This document shows positions 23,602-32,241 of a stretch of 40,290 bases of DNA, piece by piece (positions within the stretch are counted from its first letter, which is position 1; the number at the start of each line of letters is the position of its first letter). Both the position numbers and the translations under genes were made by a program. The DNA is from Candidatus Solibacter sp. (GTDB lineage: Bacteria; Acidobacteriota; Terriglobia; Bryobacterales; Bryobacteraceae), in contig JANYAH010000202.1 of NCBI GenBank assembly GCA_025361425.1, forward strand, positions 1 to 40,290. The letters are read 5' to 3'. A model generated the notes under the pieces. The model saw only the letters and a list, made by a program, of their open reading frames with translations, had not been told where the DNA came from and searched no databases.

Positions 23602-26600
23602 TTAGAATACGAAGCGCACTGCCAGGCGCATGGAACGGCCAGTCTGGAAGAAATTCGCCATGCCGTAGCGGTTGGCCGAGGTTAGCTTGGTTTGGACTCC
23701 GGCAAACGCTCCGGCGCCGTTCAGCGCGTCCACGTAGTTGTAACCATTCATGACCTTGGCCCAGTCGGTTTGCGGATCGCCGGCGAAGCGGGGTGCCCGT
23801 GTGGGATTGATCAAGCTGGTCGGGATCGCAAATTCGTAGACACCCTGAACGGAGCGTTGGTTGAACACGTTGATGACGTTGGCTTCGAACTCCATGCGCT
23901 GTCCTTCGTGAACCGCGATCTCATGATGAATCGAGAGATCGGTCTGGATGAAGGGAGCGGTCCGCGCGTTCTTCTGGATGCTGCTGACCACGAAGTCGCC
24001 GTTGGCGGCGCGCGTGAAGTTGGCGAAATTGCCGCGCCCTTCGGCCCACTGGCAGGCCGAAGAGGTGCCCACCACGGGCAGGCAGGTGTTGAGCGGTGTG
24101 CCCTGGTAAGCGGACTGCGTGACGCCTAACAGGGTGGTGCCGACAAACGACTTCAGACGATAGAAGCCGTAGGCTTTGCCGGTGTGTGGGCGGTCGGTGG
24201 ACAGCGGACCGTCGTCGATCTTGCCGCTCGGCAGGTACGTCATGGTCGGAATATCGAACAAGCGGCTGTTGTTGGGAGCGTGGCGGCCCGTGGTACCATC
24301 CGTGGGATCGCTGTTGGTGAGGCCCGGATAGTTGCCGGTGAGTTTGCTGTAGGTATAGGAGAGCTTCCCAAACCATCTGCCGGTGGGTCTCTTGGCCAGG
24401 CTGAGTTCCGCACCGTCATATCGGCGGATGGCGGTCACTACTGGCGGGCACTCCGCGCAGAACGGCGTAGTGTTCAAGTAATTACCATCGGCATCGCTCT
24501 TGCAGCTAAACCCAGGCGTGGAGTTGTCGCAGGGGATGGACGTCGGGCGATGCAGCAGGTCCGCAAACTTGGTGCCCGGGTTGCCAATGTAAAAGCCCAG
24601 GTTGTCGGTGATCGACATATCTTCGATGGTCCGGTCCAGGCGCTTCCGCGAATAGCGGCTCTCGATGCTCCAGTTGGGAGTGATGGCCCAATCCAGGCCG
24701 GTCACAAACTCGTGTTGCATCATGGGCTTCATGTTCGGGGAGATTGCCGGGTCGCGGGGATCCGCCTTGGTCGCGCGGAAGTCCACGTTTTCGATGAAAC
24801 GGCCGGTGTTGACACCCGGCGCCGGGCCGGTGGCAGGGCAACCGCCGCCCAATGCATAAGTTGGCTTGATCTTGGTGTAATCGGGATCGTCCATGGCGTA
24901 CACGCAGTCGTGCCAGTAGTCGCTGCCGAACGAACCGCGTGCCAGGCCCATCTTCATGATGTCGTAAAACTTGCCGTAGCTGGCGTAGACCTTGACCTTG
25001 CCGTTGTGCAGCAGATCGTAGGCCCCGCCAAGACGGGGAGCGATCTTATCGCGCCAGCCGAAATGCACCGTCGGAAAGCGGGTTGGATCGTAGGCGGGCT
25101 GAGTCTCGTCGTCGAAACGCAGACCCAGATTGAGGGTCAGACCATGCCCTACCTGCCAGGCATCCTGGAAGTAAATCGCCTGCGCGGTCTGGCTGGCGCC
25201 TCCGGTGTTGGTGACATTCGTGCCGACGATGAAATATCCGTATCTGCCCTGACAAGCCCCTTGGGGATTCGACGCCTTCAGGGCATCGCACGCCGTGGTG
25301 CTGGTCACCGGAGTGTAGGCGTTATTTCCCAAAAAGAGGTTGACCGCGCCGCCGTTGAACGTGCGCAGAACCTCGTTAGACTGCGACTGCCAGAAATACC
25401 CGCCCTTGAAGGTGTGGGTACCCGCCAGATGGCCGATGAAGTAGGAAGCGTCTCCGTTGAAGCTCTTGCGTTTGTAAGCGTCGAACGCTGTGGCTAAGTT
25501 GCTCGGGATGTTGGCGAATCCGTTGGTGTTGAACAAGGAAGTGGGCATCACGGTGCCCGTCAGATCCGTGGTGGACGCGCTTACGCTGTTCTGATAGACA
25601 TAACGCGTGCCCACCGGGGTTCCGCGCTGTTCGGTGTTGTTGAAGAAATACCCGAACCGGGCGCTGACCACTAATTTGGCGGTCGGCGTCCAATCGCCAC
25701 CGAAGCTGTAAACGGCCAGCGGATTGACAGACCCTGCATCCGACCGCAGCGTATTGGGATCGGTCGAGGCTCCGGTGTTCCGTTGTCCGGCAATATTGCT
25801 GTCCTGGCCGCCCAGGGTGCCGGTGGACCGGAAGTAGCCGTAATTCCACGAGCCAAAGAGGCGCAGATTGTTGGTTACGCCGTAATCCAGCCGATTGTAT
25901 GCGTTGTGGGTGGTTGTGGTCTGCGTCAACGTCCGGGGTCCGGGGTTGTTGCCGGTAAAATTGGTGGTGCGGCGAGTGGTATCGATACTCGGGATATAGC
26001 TGCTGAAAATCCACAGTTTGTTCTTTACCAGCGCGCCGCCGATGGTGTATCCGGGTTCGACGATGTGGCGCTGATCCTTCTTCGCCGAGAAATACTCGGG
26101 AGTGCCATCCAGACGCGTGGTCGTGTTCGTCGTTGTGGCCGGGTTGATACGCAGAGAACGATCCCCCAGCGCCGGAGCGCCGTTCGCCCCGGCTATGTTG
26201 GCCGGGCTGTTGGCATTGAGCGCGTTGGTTTGGAAGTAAGTCAGCAGCGAACCGTGCCAGTTGTTGGACCCGCGCTTGGCGATGGCATTGATCACGCCCC
26301 CCAGTGCGCCGCCGAACTCGGCTTCGAAACTGCTGGATTTGACCTGAACTTCTTCCACGAAGTCCATCTGGAAATTCTTGCCGACGCCGCCGTTCTGAAT
26401 GTTGGTGGTGTTTACACCATCCACCATGTAAACGTTTTCGGAGTCGCTCGCCCCGTCAATCTGGAAGCCGGCACCGTTGGGCCCCTGCAAAGGCTCGTTC
26501 CGCGCACCCGCGGCGAAAGGAATCACCGACTGGAAGGACCGCCCCTTGGGGAGATTGTCCAGGAGTTCCTTTGCAACCGTTGCCTGCACCTTGCTCTGTG

Positions 26601-27000
26601 TGGTGTCCACGACGGAAGCATTGCTGGCAACCTCCACCGTCTCCGCCACCGCGCCCACTTCCAACCTCACATCCACATTCGGCAGCCGGCCCACCGCCAG
26701 GTCGATCCCGACCTGCTTGAAAGTACGAAATCCCGGTACCGTGACCGTCAAAGTGTAACTGCCCGAGGGCAGTGCCGCAAAGCGGTACGAGCCGGAATCA
26801 TCGGTCTGCACTTTCTTCATTCCGATCAGGTTAGAGCCGGAAATTTCAACGGTCGCATTAGCGACGGAAGCGCCCGAAGGGTCCTTAACGGTACCCTGAA
26901 GTCCAGCCGTCGTTTCCTGTGCGAACACACACGGCGAGACTAAAAGCGCAATCAATACTACCGGTAACAGCAGCCACTTTCCCTTGTCCGGATAGTGCAT
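23602..27000 (-). CDS. Oar-type TonB-dependent receptor with carboxypeptidase-regulatory domain
   Basis: 1132 residues, an outer-membrane protein. A signal peptide (cleavage after C-V-F-A-Q, about residue 28) is followed by a carboxypeptidase-regulatory-like Ig domain (about 30-110: GLQGTVKDPSGASVANATV ... GSYRFAALPSGSYTLTV). Next is the plug domain (about 125-240; L-P-K-G-R-S-F-Q-S-V), and then a very large beta-barrel with repeated aromatic strand ends. The C-terminal residue is Phe in A-V-R-F-V-F, the outer-membrane insertion signal. This Oar/OmpA-like receptor form is amplified in acidobacteria and takes up unknown large substrates. GGAG, six bases before ATG 27000, is the ribosome-binding site. 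The gene is monocistronic, with its own terminator. Confidence 0.92.
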   Translation of the reverse strand: MHYPDKGKWLLLPVVLIALLVSPCVFAQETTAGLQGTVKDPSGASVANATVEISGSNLIGMKKVQTDDSGSYRFAALPSGSYTLTVTVPGFRTFKQVGIDLAVGRLPNVDVRLEVGAVAETVEVASNASVVDTTQSKVQATVAKELLDNLPKGRSFQSVIPFAAGARNEPLQGPNGAGFQIDGASDSENVYMVDGVNTTNIQNGGVGKNFQMDFVEEVQVKSSSFEAEFGGALGGVINAIAKRGSNNWHGSLLTYFQTNALNANSPANIAGANGAPALGDRSLRINPATTTNTTTRLDGTPEYFSAKKDQRHIVEPGYTIGGALVKNKLWIFSSYIPSIDTTRRTTNFTGNNPGPRTLTQTTTTHNAYNRLDYGVTNNLRLFGSWNYGYFRSTGTLGGQDSNIAGQRNTGASTDPNTLRSDAGSVNPLAVYSFGGDWTPTAKLVVSARFGYFFNNTEQRGTPVGTRYVYQNSVSASTTDLTGTVMPTSLFNTNGFANIPSNLATAFDAYKRKSFNGDASYFIGHLAGTHTFKGGYFWQSQSNEVLRTFNGGAVNLFLGNNAYTPVTSTTACDALKASNPQGACQGRYGYFIVGTNVTNTGGASQTAQAIYFQDAWQVGHGLTLNLGLRFDDETQPAYDPTRFPTVHFGWRDKIAPRLGGAYDLLHNGKVKVYASYGKFYDIMKMGLARGSFGSDYWHDCVYAMDDPDYTKIKPTYALGGGCPATGPAPGVNTGRFIENVDFRATKADPRDPAISPNMKPMMQHEFVTGLDWAITPNWSIESRYSRKRLDRTIEDMSITDNLGFYIGNPGTKFADLLHRPTSIPCDNSTPGFSCKSDADGNYLNTTPFCAECPPVVTAIRRYDGAELSLAKRPTGRWFGKLSYTYSKLTGNYPGLTNSDPTDGTTGRHAPNNSRLFDIPTMTYLPSGKIDDGPLSTDRPHTGKAYGFYRLKSFVGTTLLGVTQSAYQGTPLNTCLPVVGTSSACQWAEGRGNFANFTRAANGDFVVSSIQKNARTAPFIQTDLSIHHEIAVHEGQRMEFEANVINVFNQRSVQGVYEFAIPTSLINPTRAPRFAGDPQTDWAKVMNGYNYVDALNGAGAFAGVQTKLTSANRYGMANFFQTGRSMRLAVRFVF

Positions 27001-27552
27001 ATGTTCTCCTCGTAGAATTCGGATTCGAAAAGTTCAAATCCAGTTAAGGTCAGGGCCGCGCCCTCGGCATGGGAACCGTACTTGACGAATTGGAAAGCAC
27101 ACCTCACAAGCGGCAACCCCTTAACCCCTAAGCAAAGCCCGCGATCAACGGGCCTGTAAAGTTTCGTAATAGATTGATTGCGTAAATTGTCCAGGATTTT
27201 ACGCGGGAAAGCAAGGGGTATTTAACGCAGTCCAGGTAAACTGACGCTCGGGATTCCTTGTGAGTGGCTGATAGTGAGTCACTTAACAGACAACCACACA
27301 ATAGTGGTGTATCTCAATTGTCCAGAAGCACCACGTTTACGTGTAAACCGGAACGGGGGTGCCCTGGGCTGCGGAAAAATCCCTCACCTCTACTCGTAGC
27401 GCTGGGTGATCGACGTGGCGGCACGGCGGGCCGGTCGTAGCAGGTGAGTAGCGATACTGCGCTCCAGGCCGCGAGCGCTCCCAGAGGAGGACGGTGCGCC
27501 GCAATTCCTCCTGCAGCCAGCGTCACGAAGGGGGTATCCGCACCGCGGTCCG
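27001..27552. other. Non-coding gap upstream of the Oar-type receptor gene
   Basis: This 550-base gap carries no convincing gene. Its left half is AT-richer and holds the candidate promoter and inverted repeat listed separately. A near-palindrome, AGTGAGTCACT, lies at 27273-27283. The right part (27310-27550) is GC-rich, and its one 70-codon frame lacks a ribosome-binding site and recognisable composition. Confidence 0.4.
27166..27204 (-). promoter_or_regulatory. Candidate promoter with inverted repeat upstream of the receptor gene
   Basis: On the minus strand, TGGACA (27193-27188) and TATTAC (27171-27166) are 16 bases apart. Inverted 7-mers GCGTAAA (27180-27186) and TTTACGC (27198-27204) flank the -35, so a repressor or activator site is plausible. 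The transcript leader would be about 160 bases. Confidence 0.35.
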
Positions 27553-29439
27553 CTATACCGTCTGCGGTTGCTGGATTTTCAGATAAGGACGGAGTTTTTT
27601 AACGGCCGCTTCAGCAGTGATCCCATACTTCGCGCGCAGGGCGTCCAGCTTTCCGTGCTCGATGAACCGGTCCGGCCAGCCGATGCGCACCACCGGCGTG
27701 TGCAGTCCCAGGCTGTTCAATTCCTCCAGCACGGCACTCCCGAACCCTCCACGGAGAACGTGGTCTTCGAGCGTCAGGATTACCTCCACCGTTCCCGCGA
27801 AGAACTCCAGCATCGCCACGTCGATCGGCTTGGCGAAACGCGCATTGATCACCGCTGCCGCGATACCTTCGCCCTCCAGCTTGCGGGCGATCTCTTCGGC
27901 CATCGGAACCAGCGAGCCCAGCGCGAAGATGGCGACCCGGTCGTGGTCGCTGTGCCGCAGCAGTTCGGCTTTGCCCACCGGGATGGCGCGCGGAACGTCC
28001 TTGACCGGCGTGTCCGGTCCCAGGCCCCGCGGATAGCGCACCGCGATGGGGCCGTCCCAATGCATGGCGGTGAACAGCATGTCCGCCAACTCGTCTTCGT
28101 CTTTCGGAACCATGTGCACCAGGTTCGGGATGGCGCGCAGATAACTGATGTCGAAAAGACCGTGGTGCGTTGGCCCGTCGTCGGCGGAGAGACCGCCCCG
28201 GTCCATGCAGAAGACTACCGGCAGGTTTTGCAGGCAGACATCGTGCACAATGGGGTCGAATGCTCGCTGGAGAAACGTGGAATAGATGGCGCAGAACGGC
28301 TTGAAACCCTTTGCAGCCAGTCCAGCGGCGAACAGGACCGCATGTTCCTCGGCGATCCCTACATCGAAGAATTTGTCCGGATGCTGCGCTTGGAAGCGGT
28401 CCAGGCCCGTGCCGTTGGGCATGGCGGCCGTGATGGCCACCACCTTCGGGTCGAACTCCGCCAACTTTACCAGGGTATCGGCAAATACCTCGGAATAGGT
28501 GCGCCGGCCCAGCGGTTTCGTCTCGCCGGTCTCGGGATCGTAGGGTCCAAGCCCATGAAACTTTTTCTGCTTCTGCATGGCCGGCTCAAAGCCTTTGCCC
28601 TTCTGCGTGAGCACATGCAGCAGGACGGGCCGGTCCTGCTTCTTCAGAAACTCAAACGTTTTGATCAGCGTGGCGATGTCGTGCCCATCGATCGGGCCAA
28701 AGTACTTCAGCCCCAGTTCCTCGAAGATGACGCTGGGCCACAGCATTCCCTTGGCCACTTCTTCCGCTTTTCGCGCCATCCGCAGGGCCGCCACTCCACC
28801 CACCTTCTCGACCAGTTTTACGGCGCGGTCATGCAGATAGTCGAACCGCGGGCTGGTGACAATCTTGTGCAGATAGCTCGCAATCGCGCCGACGTTCTTG
28901 TCGATGGACCACTCATTGTCGTTCAGGACCACAATCAGCCGCTTGGTGTGGTGGGCGATATTGTTCAGAGCCTCGTACGTAATCCCGCACGTGAAGGCCG
29001 CGTCTCCCGCCACCGCCACCACGTGTTCTTTCCCCCCCGACTTGTCCCGGGCCACGGCCATGCCGAGCGCCGCCGAAAGCGCCGTGCCGGCGTGCCCCGC
29101 GCCGTAGCAATCGTGCGGACTTTCCGTGCGCAGCATGAACCCGTTCAGCCCACCCGGAGTGCGTATGGTGTCGAACCGGTCCCGGCGCCCCGTCAGCAGC
29201 TTGTGCACGTACGCCTGGTGGCTCACGTCAAACAGGAAGCTGTCGCTCGGGGTGTGGAATACGTAGTGCAGCGCGATGGTGAGTTCCACTACGCCCAGGT
29301 TCGGCCCAAGATGCCCGCCGTTGTTGGAAAGAACGGTAATCAGCCGTTCACGTATTTCCCCCGCCAGTTGTTGGAGTTCGGAAAGAGAGAGCTTCTGTAC
29401 GTCCTCGGGCGAATCGATACCTTCCAGTATGCTTGCCAT
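27553..29439 (-). CDS. dxs: 1-deoxy-D-xylulose-5-phosphate synthase, divergent TPP site
   Basis: 628 residues, cytosolic. It condenses pyruvate and glyceraldehyde 3-phosphate to DXP, the first step of the MEP isoprenoid pathway. The order is N-terminal TPP-binding domain (HLGPNLGVVELTIALHYVF; FDVSHQAYVHKLL; YGAGHAG), central transketolase pyrimidine domain (IAEEHAVLFAAGLA, catalytic Glu; DDGPTHHGLFDISYLR) and C-terminal domain (VRIGWPDRFIEHG). The TPP/Mg2+ motif reads GDA rather than GDG (VAGDAAFTCG ... LNDNEWSI), and the usual G-H-Q-A-Y has S-H-Q-A-Y. These look like a lineage-specific subgroup rather than decay, since the metal-binding Asp, Asn and active-site His are kept. The upstream neighbour is the amber-interrupted small membrane gene. 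Confidence 0.92.
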   Translation of the reverse strand: MASILEGIDSPEDVQKLSLSELQQLAGEIRERLITVLSNNGGHLGPNLGVVELTIALHYVFHTPSDSFLFDVSHQAYVHKLLTGRRDRFDTIRTPGGLNGFMLRTESPHDCYGAGHAGTALSAALGMAVARDKSGGKEHVVAVAGDAAFTCGITYEALNNIAHHTKRLIVVLNDNEWSIDKNVGAIASYLHKIVTSPRFDYLHDRAVKLVEKVGGVAALRMARKAEEVAKGMLWPSVIFEELGLKYFGPIDGHDIATLIKTFEFLKKQDRPVLLHVLTQKGKGFEPAMQKQKKFHGLGPYDPETGETKPLGRRTYSEVFADTLVKLAEFDPKVVAITAAMPNGTGLDRFQAQHPDKFFDVGIAEEHAVLFAAGLAAKGFKPFCAIYSTFLQRAFDPIVHDVCLQNLPVVFCMDRGGLSADDGPTHHGLFDISYLRAIPNLVHMVPKDEDELADMLFTAMHWDGPIAVRYPRGLGPDTPVKDVPRAIPVGKAELLRHSDHDRVAIFALGSLVPMAEEIARKLEGEGIAAAVINARFAKPIDVAMLEFFAGTVEVILTLEDHVLRGGFGSAVLEELNSLGLHTPVVRIGWPDRFIEHGKLDALRAKYGITAEAAVKKLRPYLKIQQPQTV

Positions 29440-29460
29440 AGTCAGCGTGAATCTGCGCGT

Positions 29461-29754
29461 CTAGCCCGCCCCATTTGGCCTCAGCCTGCCTACCGGCCGG
29501 CTTCTACGACGGACCTTCTGAACCGTGAACAGTACCAAATGACAGAACAACGTCGTGACCAGCCACGAAAGCAGAAGCTCCAGGTAGCCCCGCAAAGCCA
29601 CGTGACCCACGCCGGAATCCCAAAATATTGCCGGCAAAGGGTTCTATCCCGGCACCGCGGGCTGGTCGCCGAACCACACGACCATTCCAACCATCGCGGC
29701 CACCACGAACGGATTCGCGAACCTCCGTCGCTTGCCGGTTGGTCTCATCGACAT
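29461..29754 (-). pseudogene. Two-helix membrane protein interrupted by an in-frame amber codon
   Basis: From ATG 29754 (or 29748) the frame reads 36 residues: a basic start (M-S-M-R-P-T-G-K-R-R-R) and a hydrophobic segment FVVAAMVGMVVWFG. TAG follows at 29646-29644. The same frame continues for 60 more codons to TAG at 29463-29461 with coherent membrane-protein composition: a P-A-I-F-W-D-S-G-V-G-H stretch, a second hydrophobic segment LELLLSWLVTTLFCHLVLFT, then a basic tail. The natural reading is one ~97-residue two-helix protein split by a nonsense mutation. Two separate peptides (second start TTG just after the stop) are an alternative. It ends 21 bases before dxs. Confidence 0.45.
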
Positions 29755-29830
29755 ATCGTACTTATCTACCTCTTATTTTCGCACGAAGGGCGCGACAAGA
29801 AGTAAGCCGGCCCGCGCCAGCTAAGAAGCG

Positions 29831-29959
29831 CCCCGCGCTCAGCCCGCGCTCAGCCCTGCGCGCAGCCCTGCGCTCAGCCCTGCGCTCAGCCGGCGCTCAG
29901 CCCCGCGCTCAGCCCCGCACCCAGCCCCGCGCTCAGCCCCGCACTCAGCCCGCGGTCAG
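29831..29959. repeat. Tandem array of a ~12-bp repeat, 11 units
   Basis: Consensus CCCCGCGCTCAG. Units are 11 or 12 bases, with variants in the first four and central positions (CCCT, CCGG, GCAC, GCGG). The last two units run into the 3' end of the CRTAC1 coding region and provide its stop codon (TCA on the plus strand at 29945-29947, inside unit 10). The array thus lies directly downstream of that gene, in the untranslated mRNA end. Confidence 0.85.
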
Positions 29960-31615
29960 CCCCTGGCCTTCGGTGCACTGGTACGAACCGGCGCGCACGT
30001 TTTTGAACTCCTGCACGGCGCCGCTGGGCCACTCGATGACCAGCCGGCTGGCAGCGTCGCGCTTGCCCAGCCCGAAGGTCAGGGTCAGTTCAGATTGCGA
30101 CAGGTAGCTGGAACCGGATTTGACCCGCCGGGATTGCGCGCCTTCGGGCGCGAAAACGCGGGCCACCGCACCGATGGCGTCGCGATTCGATTTGGTCCCG
30201 GTCAGGTGCAACCGCACCCCCCGGTTGCCGGACAATTGCTGGTTGCGATAGAGATACGCCGCGCCCTGGTTGGTGGTGATCAGTAGATCCGGAGAGCCAT
30301 CGCGGTCGAAATCGCCGTACGCCAAACCGCGCGCTACCTTGGGGGAAGCGAAACCCCCGCCCGCCTGCGCGGCAACGTCGCGAAACCCCCCCTTGCCGTC
30401 GTTGAGGAACAAGTGCGGTGCTTGCGCGTATCCCACGTTGCCGTGTATGCGGCGGACGGTCTCATCGATATGTCCATTCACGGCCACCAGGTCCAGGCGC
30501 CCATCCAAGTCGATATCCAGAAACGCGCAGCCGAATCCTAAGCTGGCGCGGGAAGCCTGGCCGACGCCTCCCGCCTGCGCCGCGTCCTTGTAAGTGCCAT
30601 CGCGGCCGGGCCGGTAGAGTGCCATCATCTCGTTATCGAAGTTCGTGATGGCGATGCTCTCGGCGCCAGAGTTGTCGAAGTCGGCGGTATCCACGCCCAT
30701 GCCGGCGCGAGCTTTGCCGTCGTCGCTGAAGGCCACGCCCGCGCGCACCGCAACGTCTTCGAACGTGCCATTCCGCAAGTTGTGATACAGCTTGTTGGGC
30801 TGCGTGTCATTCGCGATCAGGAGGTCTGGCCAGCCATCGCGGTCGTAATCCAGCAACGCGACGCCCAGCGATTTCGAACTGCTGTCGAAGATGCCACTCT
30901 TGGCCGTGACATCTTCAAAGGTGCCGTTGCCCCGGTTGCGGAAGAGCCAGCAGGTTTCGCCGTGATAAGCTTCGGGCGTGCAATACGACTTGCGCTTGCC
31001 ATCCACGCTGCAGAAAACGTCGTGCGCCGCCGACCACTTGACGTAGTTGCAGACCAGAAGGTCCAGCAGGCCGTCGCGGTCGAAATCGAACCACATGGCC
31101 GAGGTGCTGAACGCGCTGCGCCCTCCCAGCCCGGCCTTCTCGGTGACATCGAGGAAGCGCCCGCGGCCGTTGTTCTGAAAGAGGCGGTTCTGGCCCACCG
31201 CCGTCACCAACAGATCCGGGAAGCCATCGTTGTTATAGTCGCCGATGGCCACACCCATGCCGTACATTTCCACCGCCAGCCCGGCGCGCTCGGTGACGTC
31301 GGTGAAGGTGCCGTTACGGTTGTTGCGGTAGAGCCGCATGGTGGTGCGCTCGCGGCGGTGCCCGGCATTGTCCAGGCCCCCCCACCCCATGCCGTTGACC
31401 AGCAAAATGTCCAGCCACCCATCGGCATCGTAATCGAAGAAGGCGCAGCCGGGACCCATGGTCTCCGGCAGGTACTTGGCGCCGAATGCGCCGCTGTTGT
31501 GGCGGAACTGGATGCCCGCGGCCCCGGTCACGTCGGTCAGCCGGAAATCCGGGCTGGCGCCGGAGCCGGCAAGCGCCCGCGCCGCGGCGCCGCCCAGCAA
31601 CGTGCGCCGGGTCAC
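29945..31615 (-). CDS. CRTAC1-family protein: FG-GAP/VCBS repeats with ASPIC/UnbV domain
   Basis: 556 residues from GTG 31615. The leader T-R-R-T-L-L-G-G is twin-arginine-like, so export is expected. Seven FG-GAP-type repeats with Ca2+-loop D-x-D-x-D-G signatures follow (DYDADGWLDILLVNG, DYNNDGFPDLL, DFDRDGLLDLL, DYDRDGWPDLL, DFDNSGAESIA, DIDLDGRLDLVAVNG, DFDRDGSPDLL), forming a beta-propeller. Residues about 470-550 are the ASPIC/UnbV domain (RLHLTGTKSNRDAIGAVARV; LTLTFGLG; EWPSGAVQEF). The role is unknown; such proteins are abundant, secreted and probably adhesive or binding. It overlaps the response-regulator stop by four bases (GTGA), so it is part of the two-component operon. Confidence 0.9.
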   Translation of the reverse strand: MTRRTLLGGAAARALAGSGASPDFRLTDVTGAAGIQFRHNSGAFGAKYLPETMGPGCAFFDYDADGWLDILLVNGMGWGGLDNAGHRRERTTMRLYRNNRNGTFTDVTERAGLAVEMYGMGVAIGDYNNDGFPDLLVTAVGQNRLFQNNGRGRFLDVTEKAGLGGRSAFSTSAMWFDFDRDGLLDLLVCNYVKWSAAHDVFCSVDGKRKSYCTPEAYHGETCWLFRNRGNGTFEDVTAKSGIFDSSSKSLGVALLDYDRDGWPDLLIANDTQPNKLYHNLRNGTFEDVAVRAGVAFSDDGKARAGMGVDTADFDNSGAESIAITNFDNEMMALYRPGRDGTYKDAAQAGGVGQASRASLGFGCAFLDIDLDGRLDLVAVNGHIDETVRRIHGNVGYAQAPHLFLNDGKGGFRDVAAQAGGGFASPKVARGLAYGDFDRDGSPDLLITTNQGAAYLYRNQQLSGNRGVRLHLTGTKSNRDAIGAVARVFAPEGAQSRRVKSGSSYLSQSELTLTFGLGKRDAASRLVIEWPSGAVQEFKNVRAGSYQCTEGQGLTAG

Positions 31616-32241
31616 GCGATGCTCACCAGACCCTGGCGAATCGCATAGACCACCAGTTCGGCCGTGTTGTGAATGCTCAGAGTCTGCATGATATTGGCGC
31701 GGTGTACGGCCACCGTGTTGGCGCTCAGGCCCAGCACCACCGCGATCTCTTTGTTGGATTTGCCGTGTACAATCAACTGCAAGACTTCGAGTTCCCGCGT
31801 GGTCAACTGCAGCGGCGGCCCGGCGAGTGGGTCGAGCGACCCCAGACGCGGGTCCAGCACCTGCTTGCCCGCCGCCACCTGCTTCACCGCGGCCACCATT
31901 TCCAGATCCATCGCGTTCTTGAGAAGGTATCCGCGCACGCCCGCATCCAGGCAGGTGCGCACATACGAAGCCTCGGCGTGCATGCTCAGAATCAGGATCG
32001 CGGTTTCCGGCGCGCTCCGCAGAATGTGGCGCGCCGCCACCGCGCCGTTCATGCTGGGCATCGCGAAATCCATCACCACCACCCGTGGCCGGAGTTCGGC
32101 CGCCAGCTGTACGGCCTGGTGCCCGTCTTCCGCTTCGCCGACCACCGTAATCGCCGGGTCGTCCTCCAGCATGCGGCGGAAGCCGCGGCGCACCAGGCTG
32201 TGGTCGTCTACCAGAAGCACGGAAATGCGCGGTTCAAGCAT
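31612..32241 (-). CDS. NarL/FixJ-type response regulator
   Basis: 209 residues. The receiver domain (1-125) has acidic Asp12-Asp13, phosphoacceptor Asp58 in VVMDFAMPSMNG, and the conserved Lys in GYLLKNA. The C-terminal LuxR-type helix-turn-helix (about 145-205) reads LTTRELEVLQLIVHGKSNKEIAVVLGLSANTVAVHRANIM, with the usual Glu and Val landmarks. It would be phosphorylated by the kinase encoded immediately upstream, whose last eight bases it overlaps (ATGCTTGA), and would bind DNA as a dimer. The next gene downstream, the CRTAC1 protein, overlaps by 4 bases, so regulator and exported protein are produced together. Confidence 0.95.
   Translation of the reverse strand: MLEPRISVLLVDDHSLVRRGFRRMLEDDPAITVVGEAEDGHQAVQLAAELRPRVVVMDFAMPSMNGAVAARHILRSAPETAILILSMHAEASYVRTCLDAGVRGYLLKNAMDLEMVAAVKQVAAGKQVLDPRLGSLDPLAGPPLQLTTRELEVLQLIVHGKSNKEIAVVLGLSANTVAVHRANIMQTLSIHNTAELVVYAIRQGLVSIA

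Noticed and set aside
23602-26943. Long plus-strand frames opposite the Oar-type receptor (for example 24184-25497 and 25783-26943)
   Set aside because: Antisense shadows without starts or recognisable domains; the receptor frame is continuous over 1132 codons.
27314-27526. 70-codon minus-strand frame in the gap before the Oar-type receptor gene
   Set aside because: No ribosome-binding site, no domain pattern, and composition as expected of random GC-rich sequence.
27568-29805. 745-codon plus-strand open frame opposite dxs
   Set aside because: His/Arg/Gln-rich antisense shadow; dxs is unmistakable on the other strand.
29831-29959. CRISPR array
   Set aside because: The 12-bp units are contiguous without spacers, and no cas genes are nearby; it is a simple tandem repeat.
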